Assembly: GCA_946886565.1 (NCBI GenBank)
Contig: CAMPIX010000002.1
Location: 62,001-126,000 of the forward strand
DNA: 64,000 nt
Reading direction: 5' to 3'
Origin: an uncultured Altererythrobacter sp.
Lineage (GTDB): Bacteria; Pseudomonadota; Alphaproteobacteria; Sphingomonadales; Sphingomonadaceae
Made by a program: the position numbers and the translations under genes. The notes beneath the pieces are model-generated. The model saw only the letters and a program-made list of their open reading frames with translations, had not been told where the DNA came from and did not search any database. Within the stretch, counting starts at the first letter, position 1. Each line of letters opens with the position of its first letter. Shown in pieces: positions 25,892-37,085 of this stretch.

Positions 25892-26761
25892 ATGAGAAAA
25901 GCACTTCTGGTCGCCGGCGCCGCGCTCTTCGCGGTCGCCTCGCCTGCGGTCGCGCAGGAGGATACCACTGTCGCCGGCCCGGCCGACGAGGTGGAGACGC
26001 CGCCTTCGGTTTACGACGGTGACTGGGTCAGCCTCGGCGCAGGGGTCGGCTACGGCCCGAGTTACGACGGGTCGGACGATTACGTGTTCTTTCCCGCGCC
26101 GCTGATCCAGGGCCAGATCGGCCCGATCGGGATCAATCCGCGTCCTGCGGGCATCGCACTGGATTTCGTGAAAGATCCCGAGGAAGGTGTCGGATTCGAT
26201 TTCGGCGTGGCTGCGCGGCTGCGCTCGAACCGCGCCGATCAGATCGAGGATCCGGTGGTCGCCGCCGCAGGCGAGCTCGACCGCGCGTTCGAGATCGGGC
26301 CCACCGCGGGCGTCAGCATTCCCGGTCTGCTCAATCCCTACGACAGCCTCTCGTTCACCGTCGACGCGCGGTGGGACGTCGCCGGCGCGCACGAAGGCAT
26401 GGTGGTCGATCCGAGCGTTTCGTACTTTACTCCGCTCAGCCGCGGGATGGCTGCCGCGCTCACCCTCAGCGCCGAGCATGCGGATGGCGACTACGCGGAT
26501 TACTATTATTCGGTGAGCCCGGCGCAGAACGCGGCAAGCGGCCTGCCCGTCTACGACGCCGACGGCGGCTTCACCAAGGCGGGCGCGACGTTGCTGCTGG
26601 CGGTAGACCTCGACGGCGACATCACCAACGGCGGCTTCGCGCTGGTCGGCCTCGGCGGTTACTCGCACATGCTTAACGACGCGAAGGATTCGCCTTACAC
26701 CAGCATCCGAGGTGACGCCGACCAGTGGTTCACCGCGCTGGGGATCGGCTACACGTTCTGA
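25892..26761 (+). CDS. MipA/OmpV-family outer membrane protein
   Basis: 289 residues with a signal peptide (MRKALLVAGAALFAVASPAV ending AQ) and alternating beta strands ending in Phe (ALGIGYTF), the usual outer-membrane insertion signal. The N-terminal strand SLGAGVGYGPSYDGSDDYVF with PAPLIQGQ is characteristic of MipA/OmpV. Family members are scaffolds for murein-synthesising enzymes or small barrels of unclear role. It converges with the S9 peptidase gene, and the strong hairpin at 26769-26800 lies between the two stops. Confidence 0.9.
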   Translation: MRKALLVAGAALFAVASPAVAQEDTTVAGPADEVETPPSVYDGDWVSLGAGVGYGPSYDGSDDYVFFPAPLIQGQIGPIGINPRPAGIALDFVKDPEEGVGFDFGVAARLRSNRADQIEDPVVAAAGELDRAFEIGPTAGVSIPGLLNPYDSLSFTVDARWDVAGAHEGMVVDPSVSYFTPLSRGMAAALTLSAEHADGDYADYYYSVSPAQNAASGLPVYDADGGFTKAGATLLLAVDLDGDITNGGFALVGLGGYSHMLNDAKDSPYTSIRGDADQWFTALGIGYTF

Positions 26762-26768
26762 GCTGTGG

Positions 26769-26800
26769 CCAAGGGGCGCGAAACGCGCCGCGCCCCTTGG
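26769..26800. terminator. Bidirectional hairpin between mipA-like and S9 peptidase genes
   Basis: The arms CCAAGGGGCGCG (26769-26780) and CGCGCCCCTTGG (26789-26800) form a perfect 12-bp stem with an 8-base loop. It lies between two convergent genes, 7 bp from one stop and 4 bp from the other. AAA flanks it on one side, no long T-run. Likely serves both directions. Confidence 0.75.
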
Positions 26801-26804
26801 AAAC

Positions 26805-28844
26805 TCAGTCCACCGTGGGTTCGATCTCCAGTTCGGGCCGCGGCGGGGGCAGCGGGGCGTCGCGGTCGCCGGACTTCAGGTAGGTGTCGAACCAGCGCAT
26901 CATCCGGACGTTGTAGTCGTAGCGCGCGGCGGCTTTCTGGTTGCCATGGCCTTCGCCGGGATAGAGCACCAGCCGCACCGGCGTCTCGGGCTTGCGCACC
27001 GTGATGTGGCGATAGAGCTCGTAACTCTGGGTGGGCGAGACGCGGGTGTCCTCTTCGCCGTGCACGATCAGCAGCGGGGTTTCGGCCTTGTCGACGTGAT
27101 AGATCGGGCTGCGCTCGAGCAGGTGATCCCATTCCTCCCACGGCCACTTGCGCTCGTGCACGAGGTACATCTCGTTGGGGATGTCGGTCGTGCCGAACTT
27201 GCTGATGTTGTTCGAGATGCCGACGAACATCACCCCCGCCGCGAATTCCTGCGAGTAATAGGTCGAAGCCCACGCAGTCGCGAAGCCGCCGTAGGAGCCG
27301 CCGGTGATCCCGACGCGGTCGGGGTCGGTGATTCCCGCCTCGACCAGCGCGCGCTTGCCGTCGACCAGATCGTCGAATTCCTTGTCCGCGTAGTCGCCCT
27401 GGTGCTGCTTCGAGAACGCCGTGCCGTAGCCGGTCGAGCCGCGGTAGTTCGGGACGAACACCGCGTAGCCCTGGCCCGCCGCGACCTGGCCGGGCGAGCT
27501 GTAGTAGGTCTGCCAGCCGTTCGATTCGTGCGCTTCGGGGCCTCCGTGGACATCGAAGATCGTCGGGGCGCCGCCGCGCGGTACGCCGCCGACCGGCTCG
27601 ATCAGCACGCCTTCGATCGCCTGCCCGTCGCGCGCGGTGTAGGTGAACGGCCGCTGCTCGCCCGTGTCGATCTCGGCGAGCCAGGGATTGTGCCGGGTCC
27701 AGCGGGTGAACTGCCCGTCGGTCACCACGAACAGCTCGGGCGGGTGCGCAGGCGAATGCGCCTCGACCGCGATCGTCTCGCCGCCGACCTCGAGATCGCT
27801 GAGGATCAGCGCGCCGGGATCGTATTCCTCGAGCACCGCGCCATCGGCCGAATAGATGCGCAGCACGCTCTCGACGCCCACGTCGACGATCGCTGCGAGC
27901 CGGCCGTCGGGCAGGAACTCGGCGTCGCTCGCCGCTTCCGGCGCGCCGGCGTTGAGCGCGCGGAATTCGCCGGTCGCAAGGTCGGCGAAGTGCAGCGTCG
28001 TCGGCGCGGGATCGTTGGCATCGACCCCGGCGATCAGCGAAATCCGGCTGCCGTCGGGCGAGATTTCGACGTCGCCGAGCTTGCCCGGCGTCTCGACGAC
28101 TTCGAGCACGCGGCCGCTCGCGAGGTCGATCACGTGCACCCGCTTGGAGGTATAGCTGTCGTCGACCAGCGGCGAGGGCGCGCTTTCGACGATCGCCCTC
28201 TCGCCTCCGGGCACGACCTGTATCGCGGTCACATGGCCGGGAACGTCGATCCTTCGCGGTTCCGCATCGACGGCTTGTCCGACACGCGCGGCGAACAGGC
28301 GATTGAGCTTCAGCTCCTCCTCGTAAACCACCGCGTTGAAGCCCGCCTCCTTGCGCTTGTCGAGCGCTTCGTCAGGCGCGGCCCCGGCGATCAGGTAGAG
28401 CGTGCCGCCATCGGGCGACCAGGCATAGTTGCGCACGTCCGCCTCGGCCACTTCAGCGAGCTTGCGGTGGCCGCCGCCGTCGACCGGAATGCCCCAGACC
28501 GCGGTGTCCTCGTCCTCGGCGGCGTAGAGGAAGCTGATCGTGCGCCCGTCGGGCGAGAAGCGCACCGTCGAAACGTCGATGCCGGGGGGCAGGAACGCGC
28601 GCGCGCTGTCGGGGCCGTAGGCGAGCTTGAGCTGCTGCTCGGTCGTGCCGTTTTCCTCGCCCGCAGTCACGTCGGGCAGGCTCGCGGTGGTGAAAGCGAC
28701 CCGATTGCCGTCCGGCGCCACCGCCAGCTCGCCCAGGCTTTCCATCGTCGCGACATCCTCGGGCGTCATCGGCCGCGCGGTTGCAGTGGCGGCGATCGAA
28801 ACCGAGGCGAGCAGCGTCGCGGCGGAAAGCAGGGTGCGGGTCAT
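26805..28844 (-). CDS. Exported S9 prolyl oligopeptidase-family peptidase
   Basis: 679 residues. The signal peptide MTRTLLSAATLLASVSIAAT ends near ATAR. A beta-propeller follows (repeats such as FSPDGRTISFLY, WSPDGGTLYLI, SPDGSRISLIAG), then a C-terminal alpha/beta-hydrolase domain. The catalytic triad is readable: Ser517 in GGSYGG, Asp599 in GEEDTRV, His633 in GEGHGN. S9C-type enzymes cleave short peptides or acylated amino acids; here probably in the periplasm. It is divergent from an amidohydrolase gene, in a 26-32 kb neighbourhood of four exported hydrolases. Confidence 0.94.
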   Translation of the reverse strand: MTRTLLSAATLLASVSIAATATARPMTPEDVATMESLGELAVAPDGNRVAFTTASLPDVTAGEENGTTEQQLKLAYGPDSARAFLPPGIDVSTVRFSPDGRTISFLYAAEDEDTAVWGIPVDGGGHRKLAEVAEADVRNYAWSPDGGTLYLIAGAAPDEALDKRKEAGFNAVVYEEELKLNRLFAARVGQAVDAEPRRIDVPGHVTAIQVVPGGERAIVESAPSPLVDDSYTSKRVHVIDLASGRVLEVVETPGKLGDVEISPDGSRISLIAGVDANDPAPTTLHFADLATGEFRALNAGAPEAASDAEFLPDGRLAAIVDVGVESVLRIYSADGAVLEEYDPGALILSDLEVGGETIAVEAHSPAHPPELFVVTDGQFTRWTRHNPWLAEIDTGEQRPFTYTARDGQAIEGVLIEPVGGVPRGGAPTIFDVHGGPEAHESNGWQTYYSSPGQVAAGQGYAVFVPNYRGSTGYGTAFSKQHQGDYADKEFDDLVDGKRALVEAGITDPDRVGITGGSYGGFATAWASTYYSQEFAAGVMFVGISNNISKFGTTDIPNEMYLVHERKWPWEEWDHLLERSPIYHVDKAETPLLIVHGEEDTRVSPTQSYELYRHITVRKPETPVRLVLYPGEGHGNQKAAARYDYNVRMMRWFDTYLKSGDRDAPLPPPRPELEIEPTVD

Positions 28845-28981
28845 GCGGTGAAAATCCTCTCGAATGAAACCAGTTGCCCGGTCATACAGATTTGCGCCGC
28901 ACGGGCAAACGACAGGCCGTGGCCCTCTTGCGCCGGGACGCTGAGGGCGGCATGACCTCCAAACGAAGGAGAGGTCCCCAT

Positions 28982-30250
28982 ATGAAACTGAAAGCCATGC
29001 TCGCGCTTGCGACGGCGTTCGCCGCTGCCCCCGCCCTTGCCGAAACCGTCGTAATTCACGCTGGCTCCGTGGTCGCCGACGCGGCGGGCGAGGCGAGCGG
29101 GCCTGCCACGATCACCGTCACCGATGGCCGCATCGTCTCGATCGCCGACGGCATCCAGGCCGCGCCCGCCGGCGTGGAAGTGGTCGACCTCTCGGGCAAG
29201 ACCGTGGCCCCGGGTCTGATCGACCTCCACGTCCATCTGACGGGCGATCCGGGCGGCGATTTCTGGAAGGAAGCGGTCGAGCCCGACGAATGGGGCGTCG
29301 TCGTCGGCGCGAAGAACGCGCGGATCACCGCGCTCGCCGGGTTCACCACCGTGCGCGAGGCGGGCAGCGCGCAGCACACCGGCTTCTCGCTCCGCCGCGG
29401 CACCGCCGAAGGGCTTATCCCCGGCCCGCGCATCGTCGCCGCCGGACCGGCGCTGGCGATCGTCGGCGGCCACGGCGACGTCTCCGGTTTCCGGCCGGAG
29501 ATCAACCAGATCCTCGCCTCGGGCTATTCGTGCACCGGCGCGGTGGAATGCGCGGAAAAAGTCCGCCGCGCGAGCCAGAACGGGGCCGACTGGATCAAGA
29601 TCACCGCCACCGGCGGCGTGCTGAGCCAGCAGGGCCGCGGGCTCGGGGCGCACTTCACCAGCGCGGAGATGCAGTCGATCGCCGACACCGCGCAGTCGCT
29701 CGGGCTCAAGGTCATGGCGCATGCCCACGGCGCGCGCGGGGTCGAGGCGGCGAGCGAAGCGGGAATCGCGACGATCGAGCACGGCACTTATCTCGACGAG
29801 AGCGCGATCGCGGCGATGAAGGAGAATGGCACGGTGCTGGTGCCCACCCTGATGGCGTTTCAGGGAATTTCCGAGCGGCTGGGCACCGGCACTTATACGC
29901 CCGTTGTCGAAGCCAAAGTGCGCGCGGTCGCCGAAGTCGCCAAGGTCTTCATGGGCAAGGCGCACGATGCCGGTGTGAAGATCGCCTTCGGCACCGATGC
30001 CGGCGTGTTCGAACATGGCCGCAACGCCGGCGAGTTCGGGCTGATGATGGGGCAGGGCATGTCGAGCCGGGAGGCCTTCGCCGCGGCGACCACCGTGGCC
30101 GCCGAAGTGCTCGAGATGGAAAGCGAAATCGGCCGTCTCGCCCCGGGCTATTCGGCCGACATCATCGCCTTCGACGGCAATCCGCTGGAAGACGCGACCG
30201 TGCTGGAAGAGGTCGACTGGGTCATGGTCCGGGGGCGGGTGATCGAATGA
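28982..30250 (+). CDS. Exported metal-dependent amidohydrolase (Xaa-Pro dipeptidase-like)
   Basis: 422 residues with a signal peptide (MKLKAMLALATAFAAAPALA). The amidohydrolase core has DLHVHLTGD (metal-binding HxH), WIKITATGGV (candidate carboxylated Lys), HAHGARGVEAA, IEHGTYLDE and IAFGTDAGVF (metal Asp). The group contains imidazolonepropionase-like and Xaa-Pro dipeptidases; the substrate cannot be read from the sequence. The ATG has AACGAAGGAGAGGTCCCCAT upstream, an excellent ribosome site. It is followed on the same strand by the DUF885 lipoprotein. Confidence 0.92.
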   Translation: MKLKAMLALATAFAAAPALAETVVIHAGSVVADAAGEASGPATITVTDGRIVSIADGIQAAPAGVEVVDLSGKTVAPGLIDLHVHLTGDPGGDFWKEAVEPDEWGVVVGAKNARITALAGFTTVREAGSAQHTGFSLRRGTAEGLIPGPRIVAAGPALAIVGGHGDVSGFRPEINQILASGYSCTGAVECAEKVRRASQNGADWIKITATGGVLSQQGRGLGAHFTSAEMQSIADTAQSLGLKVMAHAHGARGVEAASEAGIATIEHGTYLDESAIAAMKENGTVLVPTLMAFQGISERLGTGTYTPVVEAKVRAVAEVAKVFMGKAHDAGVKIAFGTDAGVFEHGRNAGEFGLMMGQGMSSREAFAAATTVAAEVLEMESEIGRLAPGYSADIIAFDGNPLEDATVLEEVDWVMVRGRVIE

Positions 30251-30359
30251 ATCGGGGCTGCCGTCCATCGACTGCGCCTGCCCGCTCGTCGATGGCGTGC
30301 CGCGCGGCTGCGGCAGCCGCTCTAGGTTCGTCCATCGCAGTTTCCAGGGGATATCCACT

Positions 30360-32213
30360 ATGATCATGCTTCGCTTCGCGCTCGCCGCGACCACCGCGCT
30401 TTCGCTTGCAGCCTGCACCACCGCCGAGGGCGGCGCCGAAGTGGCGAGCACGAACGCCCCGCCAGCGGTTGCGCCCGCCGGGTCCGTGGCCCAGTCAGAG
30501 CACGACAGGCTCTTCGCGCTGTTCGCCGCAGCCGACGAGCGCGATCTCGAGCTCAATCCGCTCGGCGCGCTGTTCCGCGGCGACATGCGCTATGCCGACC
30601 GGCTCGGCAATTACCTGACCGACGAATACAACGCGCAGAGCGTCGCCAACGCGCAGCTCGCGCTTGCCGAACTGGCGCAAATCGACCGCGCGAAGCTCAA
30701 TGCGACCGACAAGATCGCCTACGACGTGTTCGAGTACAATCAGCGGGAAACGCTGAAGGGCTTCTCGCCCGAAATCCTGGCGCTCACCGAAGTGCGCCCG
30801 ATCAACCACTTCGCTGGCTTCCACACCTTCTACCCGACCTTCGCCAGCGGCGAAGGCGCGGCCCCGTTCAAGACGCTTGCGGACTATGAGAACAACCTCA
30901 AGCGCCACGCCGAATACGTCGAACTGATCGACCGATCGATCGCCAAGTTCCGCGAAGGGCAGGCCGCCGGGGTCTACGAGACCAGGCTGACCATCGGCAA
31001 CGTGATCGAGCAGCTCGACACCCAGCTTGCGCTGCCGCTGGAGGATTCGCCGTTGTGGGGCCCGGTCGAGATGTTCCCGGACGATTTCTCCGAAGCCGAC
31101 AAGACCCGGCTGACCGCCGAATACCGCACCTCGGTCGAGGCGATCGATGGCGCGCACGCGCGCCTGCGCGACTACTTGCGCGACGAATATCTGCCCGAAG
31201 CGCGCGAAAGCGTGGGTCTGAGCCAGATGAAGGGTGGTGCCGAGCTCTACCAGTACATGATCGAGAGCACGACCACGCTGCCGCTGACCGCCGAGGAGCT
31301 GCACCGGACCGGCCTCGCCGAAGTGGCGCGGATCAAGCAGGGGCTGGAGGAAATCAAGGCCGAGGTCGGCTTCGAGGGCACGCTCAACGAATTCTTCGAC
31401 TACGTGCGCACCGATCCGCAGTTCAAGCCCGAGAGCCGCGAGGCGCTCACCCAGAGCTACTACGACATCGGCAAGCAGGTCGATGCGAAGATCGGCGACT
31501 ATTTCTCGCTCGTTCCCAAGACCCCGCTGGAGATCAAGCCTTACGAACCGTTCCGCGAAAAGTTCGAGGCGGGCGGCTCGTACATGTCGGGCTCGCCCGA
31601 CGGAACGCGCCCGGGCGTATTCTATTTCAACGCGTACGATCTGCCGAGCCGGCTGACCACGGGTAATGTCACGCTCTACCTCCACGAAGGTGCGCCGGGG
31701 CACCACTTCCAGATCAGCCTGGCGCAGGAGAACGAGGCGCTGCCCGCGTTCATGCGTTTCGGCGGCAACACCGCCTATGTCGAAGGCTGGGCGCTCTACG
31801 CGGAAACGCTCGGCTACCCGATGGGGTTCTACGAGGATCCCTGGAACCGCTACGGTACCCTGCAGGACGAGCAGTTGCGCGCGATGCGGCTGGTGGTCGA
31901 CACCGGCATCCATGCCAAGGGCTGGACCCGCGACCAGGCGATCGACTTCATGCTCGAGAATTCGGGCATGACCCGCACCGAAGTGGTGGCCGAGGTCGAA
32001 CGCTACATCGCGATCCCCAGCCAGGCGCTCGCCTACAAGACCGGCGCGCTCAAGATCCAGGAATTGCGCGAACGGTCCGAAACCGCGCTCGGCGAAGATT
32101 TCGACATCAAGGCGTTCCACGCGCAAGTGCTCGGCACCGGCGCGCTGCCGCTGCCGGTGCTCGAGCGCAAGATCGACGACTGGATCGCCGCCGGCGGTCC
32201 AGCCACGCGATGA
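30360..32213 (+). CDS. DUF885 lipoprotein, predicted zinc peptidase
   Basis: 617 residues. The N-terminus MLRFALAATTALSLAACTTA carries a lipobox (LAAC), so it is probably lipid-anchored. The DUF885 zinc-site block LHEGAPGHHFQ (His442, Glu443, His448, His449) is followed by NTAYVEGWALYAETLGYPMG, as in the family. DUF885 proteins are related to gluzincin metallopeptidases; peptidase activity is inferred. The start ATG is at 30360, and a second Met two residues on is equally possible. The stop overlaps the next ATG by 4 bp, so it is coupled to the thioesterase gene. Confidence 0.93.
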   Translation: MIMLRFALAATTALSLAACTTAEGGAEVASTNAPPAVAPAGSVAQSEHDRLFALFAAADERDLELNPLGALFRGDMRYADRLGNYLTDEYNAQSVANAQLALAELAQIDRAKLNATDKIAYDVFEYNQRETLKGFSPEILALTEVRPINHFAGFHTFYPTFASGEGAAPFKTLADYENNLKRHAEYVELIDRSIAKFREGQAAGVYETRLTIGNVIEQLDTQLALPLEDSPLWGPVEMFPDDFSEADKTRLTAEYRTSVEAIDGAHARLRDYLRDEYLPEARESVGLSQMKGGAELYQYMIESTTTLPLTAEELHRTGLAEVARIKQGLEEIKAEVGFEGTLNEFFDYVRTDPQFKPESREALTQSYYDIGKQVDAKIGDYFSLVPKTPLEIKPYEPFREKFEAGGSYMSGSPDGTRPGVFYFNAYDLPSRLTTGNVTLYLHEGAPGHHFQISLAQENEALPAFMRFGGNTAYVEGWALYAETLGYPMGFYEDPWNRYGTLQDEQLRAMRLVVDTGIHAKGWTRDQAIDFMLENSGMTRTEVVAEVERYIAIPSQALAYKTGALKIQELRERSETALGEDFDIKAFHAQVLGTGALPLPVLERKIDDWIAAGGPATR

Positions 32214-32656
32214 GCGACACGCCGATCTGGCACGGCGGGGAGATGCCCGATCCCGCCGCGCTGACCCGCTTCGGGGACAAGGGCATGCCCGCGCACATCG
32301 GGATCGAGTTCGTCGAGGCGGGCGCCGATTTCCTGCGCGCGCGCATGCCGGTCGATCATCGCACGCACCAGCCGTTCGGCCGGCTCCACGGCGGCGCCTC
32401 GGTCGCGCTGGCGGAAACGGTCGGCTCGGTCGCGGCCGCCCACACGATCGACCCCGAGCGCTTCGCTGCGGTCGGCATGGAGATCAACGCCAACCACGTT
32501 CGCCCGGTGCGCGACGGCTGGGTTTACGGCACGGCCCGGGCCGAGAACATCGGGCGCACCACGCAGATCTGGTCGATCCGGATCGAGGATGAAACGGCCA
32601 AGCTGGTGTGCATTTCGCGCCTCACCGTCGCTGTGATCGAGGTCGCGCGGAAATAG
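32210..32656 (+). CDS. Hotdog-fold acyl-CoA thioesterase (PaaI/YdiI type)
   Basis: 148 residues. The hotdog helix motif GRLHGGASVALAETVGSVAA is at about 61-80; Glu and the HGG loop are the conserved active-site elements. The strands NHVRPVRDGWVYGTARAENI and IEDETAKLVCISRLTVAV follow. Members hydrolyse aromatic, dihydroxynaphthoyl- or acyl-CoA thioesters; which one is unclear. The ATG overlaps the DUF885 stop, suggesting co-translation. The convergent autotransporter gene ends 124 bp downstream. Confidence 0.9.
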   Translation: MSDTPIWHGGEMPDPAALTRFGDKGMPAHIGIEFVEAGADFLRARMPVDHRTHQPFGRLHGGASVALAETVGSVAAAHTIDPERFAAVGMEINANHVRPVRDGWVYGTARAENIGRTTQIWSIRIEDETAKLVCISRLTVAVIEVARK

Positions 32657-32722
32657 CGGCTACCGTCGCCGCGCTCCGGAAAGCGAACGCCCCGATCCCG
32701 ACCGATCGCCGGAACGGCGAAG

Positions 32723-32758
32723 AAGACCCGCCGCTCGGCGATGCGAGCGACGGGCCTT
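32723..32758. terminator. Hairpin between convergent thioesterase and autotransporter genes
   Basis: The arms AAGACCCGCCGCTCG (32723-32737) and CGAGCGACGGGCCTT (32744-32758) pair at 13 of 15 positions with a 6-base loop. It lies between two stops and can terminate both strands; AA/TT ends give only a weak T tract. Confidence 0.6.
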
Positions 32759-32779
32759 CCGCGGGGGGCGGGGGTGAGA

Positions 32780-34759
32780 CTAGAAGCCGAACGCCACCCC
32801 GACCTGCGCACCGACGCGGTCGTCGCCGGTGTTGCCGGCCACGCCGGCCGAGAGATAGACGCTCTCGGCCAACCGTCCGGTCAGCGTTCCGGCAAAGCCC
32901 TGCTCGCCGCCGTAGGTCGCGGCGTTGAACGAGACCGAAAAGTTGGAATCGGGGACCACCATCGCGCTGCCGAGGGCCATCGCGGCGGCGATACCGCCTT
33001 CCATCCCTTCGAGCCGCAGGTCGAAGCGGTCCATTCGCGTCTCGAGCGTCGAAACCCGGCCGCTCAGTGCGCTGAACTGCGCATCGGTCACCGCCGCGAT
33101 CGGCGGCGCGGCGAGCGCGGCGATGCTGGCGCCGTCGCCGGAGCCTGTCCGGCGCGCGGTGCCTGCGTCGAAGCTGCGCTCGCTGGGCGGTTCGGCCACG
33201 GCCTGCGTCTCGTCGCGCATGGCGACCTCGGCCTGCGGGGCTGCCAGGGTCGGTTCGCCCGAGGCGAAGGCCGCGGTAGCGTCTCCGCTGGTCTGCGAGA
33301 TACCGACCGCACCGGCGCTGGCCCCGGCCGCCGCACCGATCGGCGCGGTGACGTAGCCGAGGTTCCCGTTGTTATCGACCGTGACGTAGAACAGCTCGCC
33401 CGATTGCAGCGCGTTCGAGTTCGCCGTCGGCAGGCCCGGCATGGTGTAGGTATAGGACGGCGCGCCGAACATGATCTGGTTCGCGCGCGTGGCGCTGGCC
33501 AGATAGCCGATCGCGACCGAATTCTGGAACGCTGCGTTGGCGAACGGGCCGAGCGCGAGGCTTCTCAAGCCGCCGGCCCAACTCGAAGGGCCCAGCGCCG
33601 ATGCGAAGGCGCCGCTCGTCCGCGCATCGTTGCCCACGGCCAGCGATTGCATCCCCGATGCGATCGCGCCTTCGAATCCGTCGTCGCCGCCGTCGGCGCC
33701 GATCGCGATCGCCCCGGCCTGGTCCGCCCGTGCCAGGCCCCCGATCGCGACCGAGCGGACGCCTGTCGCGCTGGCGCTGCGGCCGATTGCGGTCGCGATC
33801 TCGCCGTTCGCGTTGGCAGCGGTGCCGACCGCCGTTCCGTCGTATCCGAGCGCGATGGCGCCGTTGCCGATCGCAGTGGCGTTGACTGCGCCGGCGTTGC
33901 TGCGAGCCGACAATGCCGTCGCACCGATTGCCGTCGCCCGGGCACCTTCGCCGATCGCGTTGGCGTTGGGGGCCGCAGCAAGGCTGTTGGTGCCGATCGC
34001 CACCGAATCCGTGCCTTGCGAGAGCGACGCTTCGCCCAGCGCGACAGCACGGGCGCCGGTCGCCGAAGCGAACGCGCCGGTGGCATTGACGTCGAAATAG
34101 CGCGTTTCCGCTTCGAGCTGTTGCACCGTTACCGCGTCGGTCGCGTCGATCCCGTTGGCGAGGTTGACGATCCGCCGCTCACTGCCCGGCGCGCCGACCG
34201 AAACGGTGTTCGCCTGATCGGCGATCGAGCCCGCACCGAGCGCGACCGAGTTGGGGGCGCTCGACACCGCGCCGCGGCCGAGCGCGGTCGAATCGGTCAT
34301 CGTGGCGCTCGCCTGATAGCCGACTGCGGTCGAACCGGTGCCTGCGGCGCTGCTCTGGGTGCCCAGCGCGGTCGAATCGGCGCCGGTGGCACTCGAGGAG
34401 GCGCCGTAGGCCGAGGCATTGGTTCCGCTGGCAGTCGAGTTGGCGCCGGTGGCGGTCGAGTTTTCGCCGCTCGCTTCGGAACTGAAGCCGACCGCCGTCG
34501 CATTGTCGCCGCTGGCGTCGGCCTCGGGCCCGACCGCAGTTGCGTTCTCTCCGGTAGCGCTCGCGTCGGTGCCGCAAGCGACGCTCAGATCGGCGTCGCC
34601 AACGGTCGCGCCGCCCACGCCGTCGAGCAGCAGGCTGAGCAGTCCATCGGTGTCGAGGTCGAGCAGGCAGGCTTGTGCTTGGGCCTGGGGCGCGGGCCCC
34701 ATACCGATCGCGATGATCGCGGCTGCCGCGGTGGTGGTAAGAAGGATTTGATGCTTCAT
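32780..34759 (-). CDS. YadA-like trimeric autotransporter adhesin
   Basis: 659 residues. A signal peptide ending AQAQA is followed by a long head with repeating 14-residue YadA/Hep-Hag units (for example GATSTASG-like: STATGANSTASGTNASAYG) over about residues 55-290, continuing more irregularly to about 430. A neck-like segment ERRIVNLANGIDATDAVTVQ is present. The last 95 residues hold a heptad stalk (SGRVSTLETRMDRFDLRLEG) and the four-strand beta-barrel anchor ending VGVAFGF. Such proteins trimerise in the outer membrane and mediate adhesion or autoagglutination. Cys pairs near residues 32 and 61 are unusual. Divergent from thiC. Confidence 0.93.
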   Translation of the reverse strand: MKHQILLTTTAAAAIIAIGMGPAPQAQAQACLLDLDTDGLLSLLLDGVGGATVGDADLSVACGTDASATGENATAVGPEADASGDNATAVGFSSEASGENSTATGANSTASGTNASAYGASSSATGADSTALGTQSSAAGTGSTAVGYQASATMTDSTALGRGAVSSAPNSVALGAGSIADQANTVSVGAPGSERRIVNLANGIDATDAVTVQQLEAETRYFDVNATGAFASATGARAVALGEASLSQGTDSVAIGTNSLAAAPNANAIGEGARATAIGATALSARSNAGAVNATAIGNGAIALGYDGTAVGTAANANGEIATAIGRSASATGVRSVAIGGLARADQAGAIAIGADGGDDGFEGAIASGMQSLAVGNDARTSGAFASALGPSSWAGGLRSLALGPFANAAFQNSVAIGYLASATRANQIMFGAPSYTYTMPGLPTANSNALQSGELFYVTVDNNGNLGYVTAPIGAAAGASAGAVGISQTSGDATAAFASGEPTLAAPQAEVAMRDETQAVAEPPSERSFDAGTARRTGSGDGASIAALAAPPIAAVTDAQFSALSGRVSTLETRMDRFDLRLEGMEGGIAAAMALGSAMVVPDSNFSVSFNAATYGGEQGFAGTLTGRLAESVYLSAGVAGNTGDDRVGAQVGVAFGF

Positions 34760-35044
34760 CGTTCCATTCCTTTTCCCTGATGTGCCAGGAATAAATGAAT
34801 GAAAGAAAACTGATCGAATTTCCTGAAGCGCGTATTACGAAATTTCACTTATACAGGATTCATCACGAGCGATTATATATTTAGACTAATCAAGGTTATC
34901 GTCTATCGTAACATTAGTCCGCCGGAAAAGCTAATTGCGGATTTATGAAACTGTTATCCGATATCCAATGTTGGATAACGGCGCGTGCCGGGCATCCGCT
35001 CACCCTCGGCGTGGACAGCATGGTCCCGGCGCTCTACAAGTGCG
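34760..35044. other. AT-rich divergent promoter region
   Basis: The stretch 34785-34960 is visibly AT-rich compared with the rest of the window (runs such as TTATATATTTAGACTAATC and GAAAGAAAAC). No gene is supported. It should contain the promoter of the autotransporter gene on the minus strand and that of the riboswitch-thiC transcript on the plus strand. The paired sequence ATCCGATATCCAATGTTGGAT near 34958-34978 includes short dyads (GATATC, CCAATGTTGG-like) that could be regulatory. Confidence 0.55.
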
Positions 35045-37046
<2,002 letters not shown>

Positions 37047-37048
37047 AG

Positions 37049-37077
37049 TTGATTTGGCAACAGATGTTCTCTATATG
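37049..37077 (+). promoter_or_regulatory. Candidate promoter of the PRTase-NADAR cassette
   Basis: TTGATT (37049-37054) and TATATG (37072-37077) are spaced by 17 bases, resembling a sigma70 promoter. It begins 3 bp after the thiC stop. Predicted transcription start is within a few bases of the ATG at 37086, and no Shine-Dalgarno sequence precedes that ATG, so the transcript may be leaderless. Confidence 0.45.
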
Positions 37078-37085
37078 TTCCCATT

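Noticed and set aside
26712..28955. Open frame of about 747 codons opposite the S9 peptidase
   Set aside because: The opposite strand has an intact peptidase with triad and signal peptide; this frame has no family pattern.
32741..34780. 679-codon frame opposite the autotransporter
   Set aside because: Arises from the repeated head sequence; the adhesin strand has signal, repeats and anchor.
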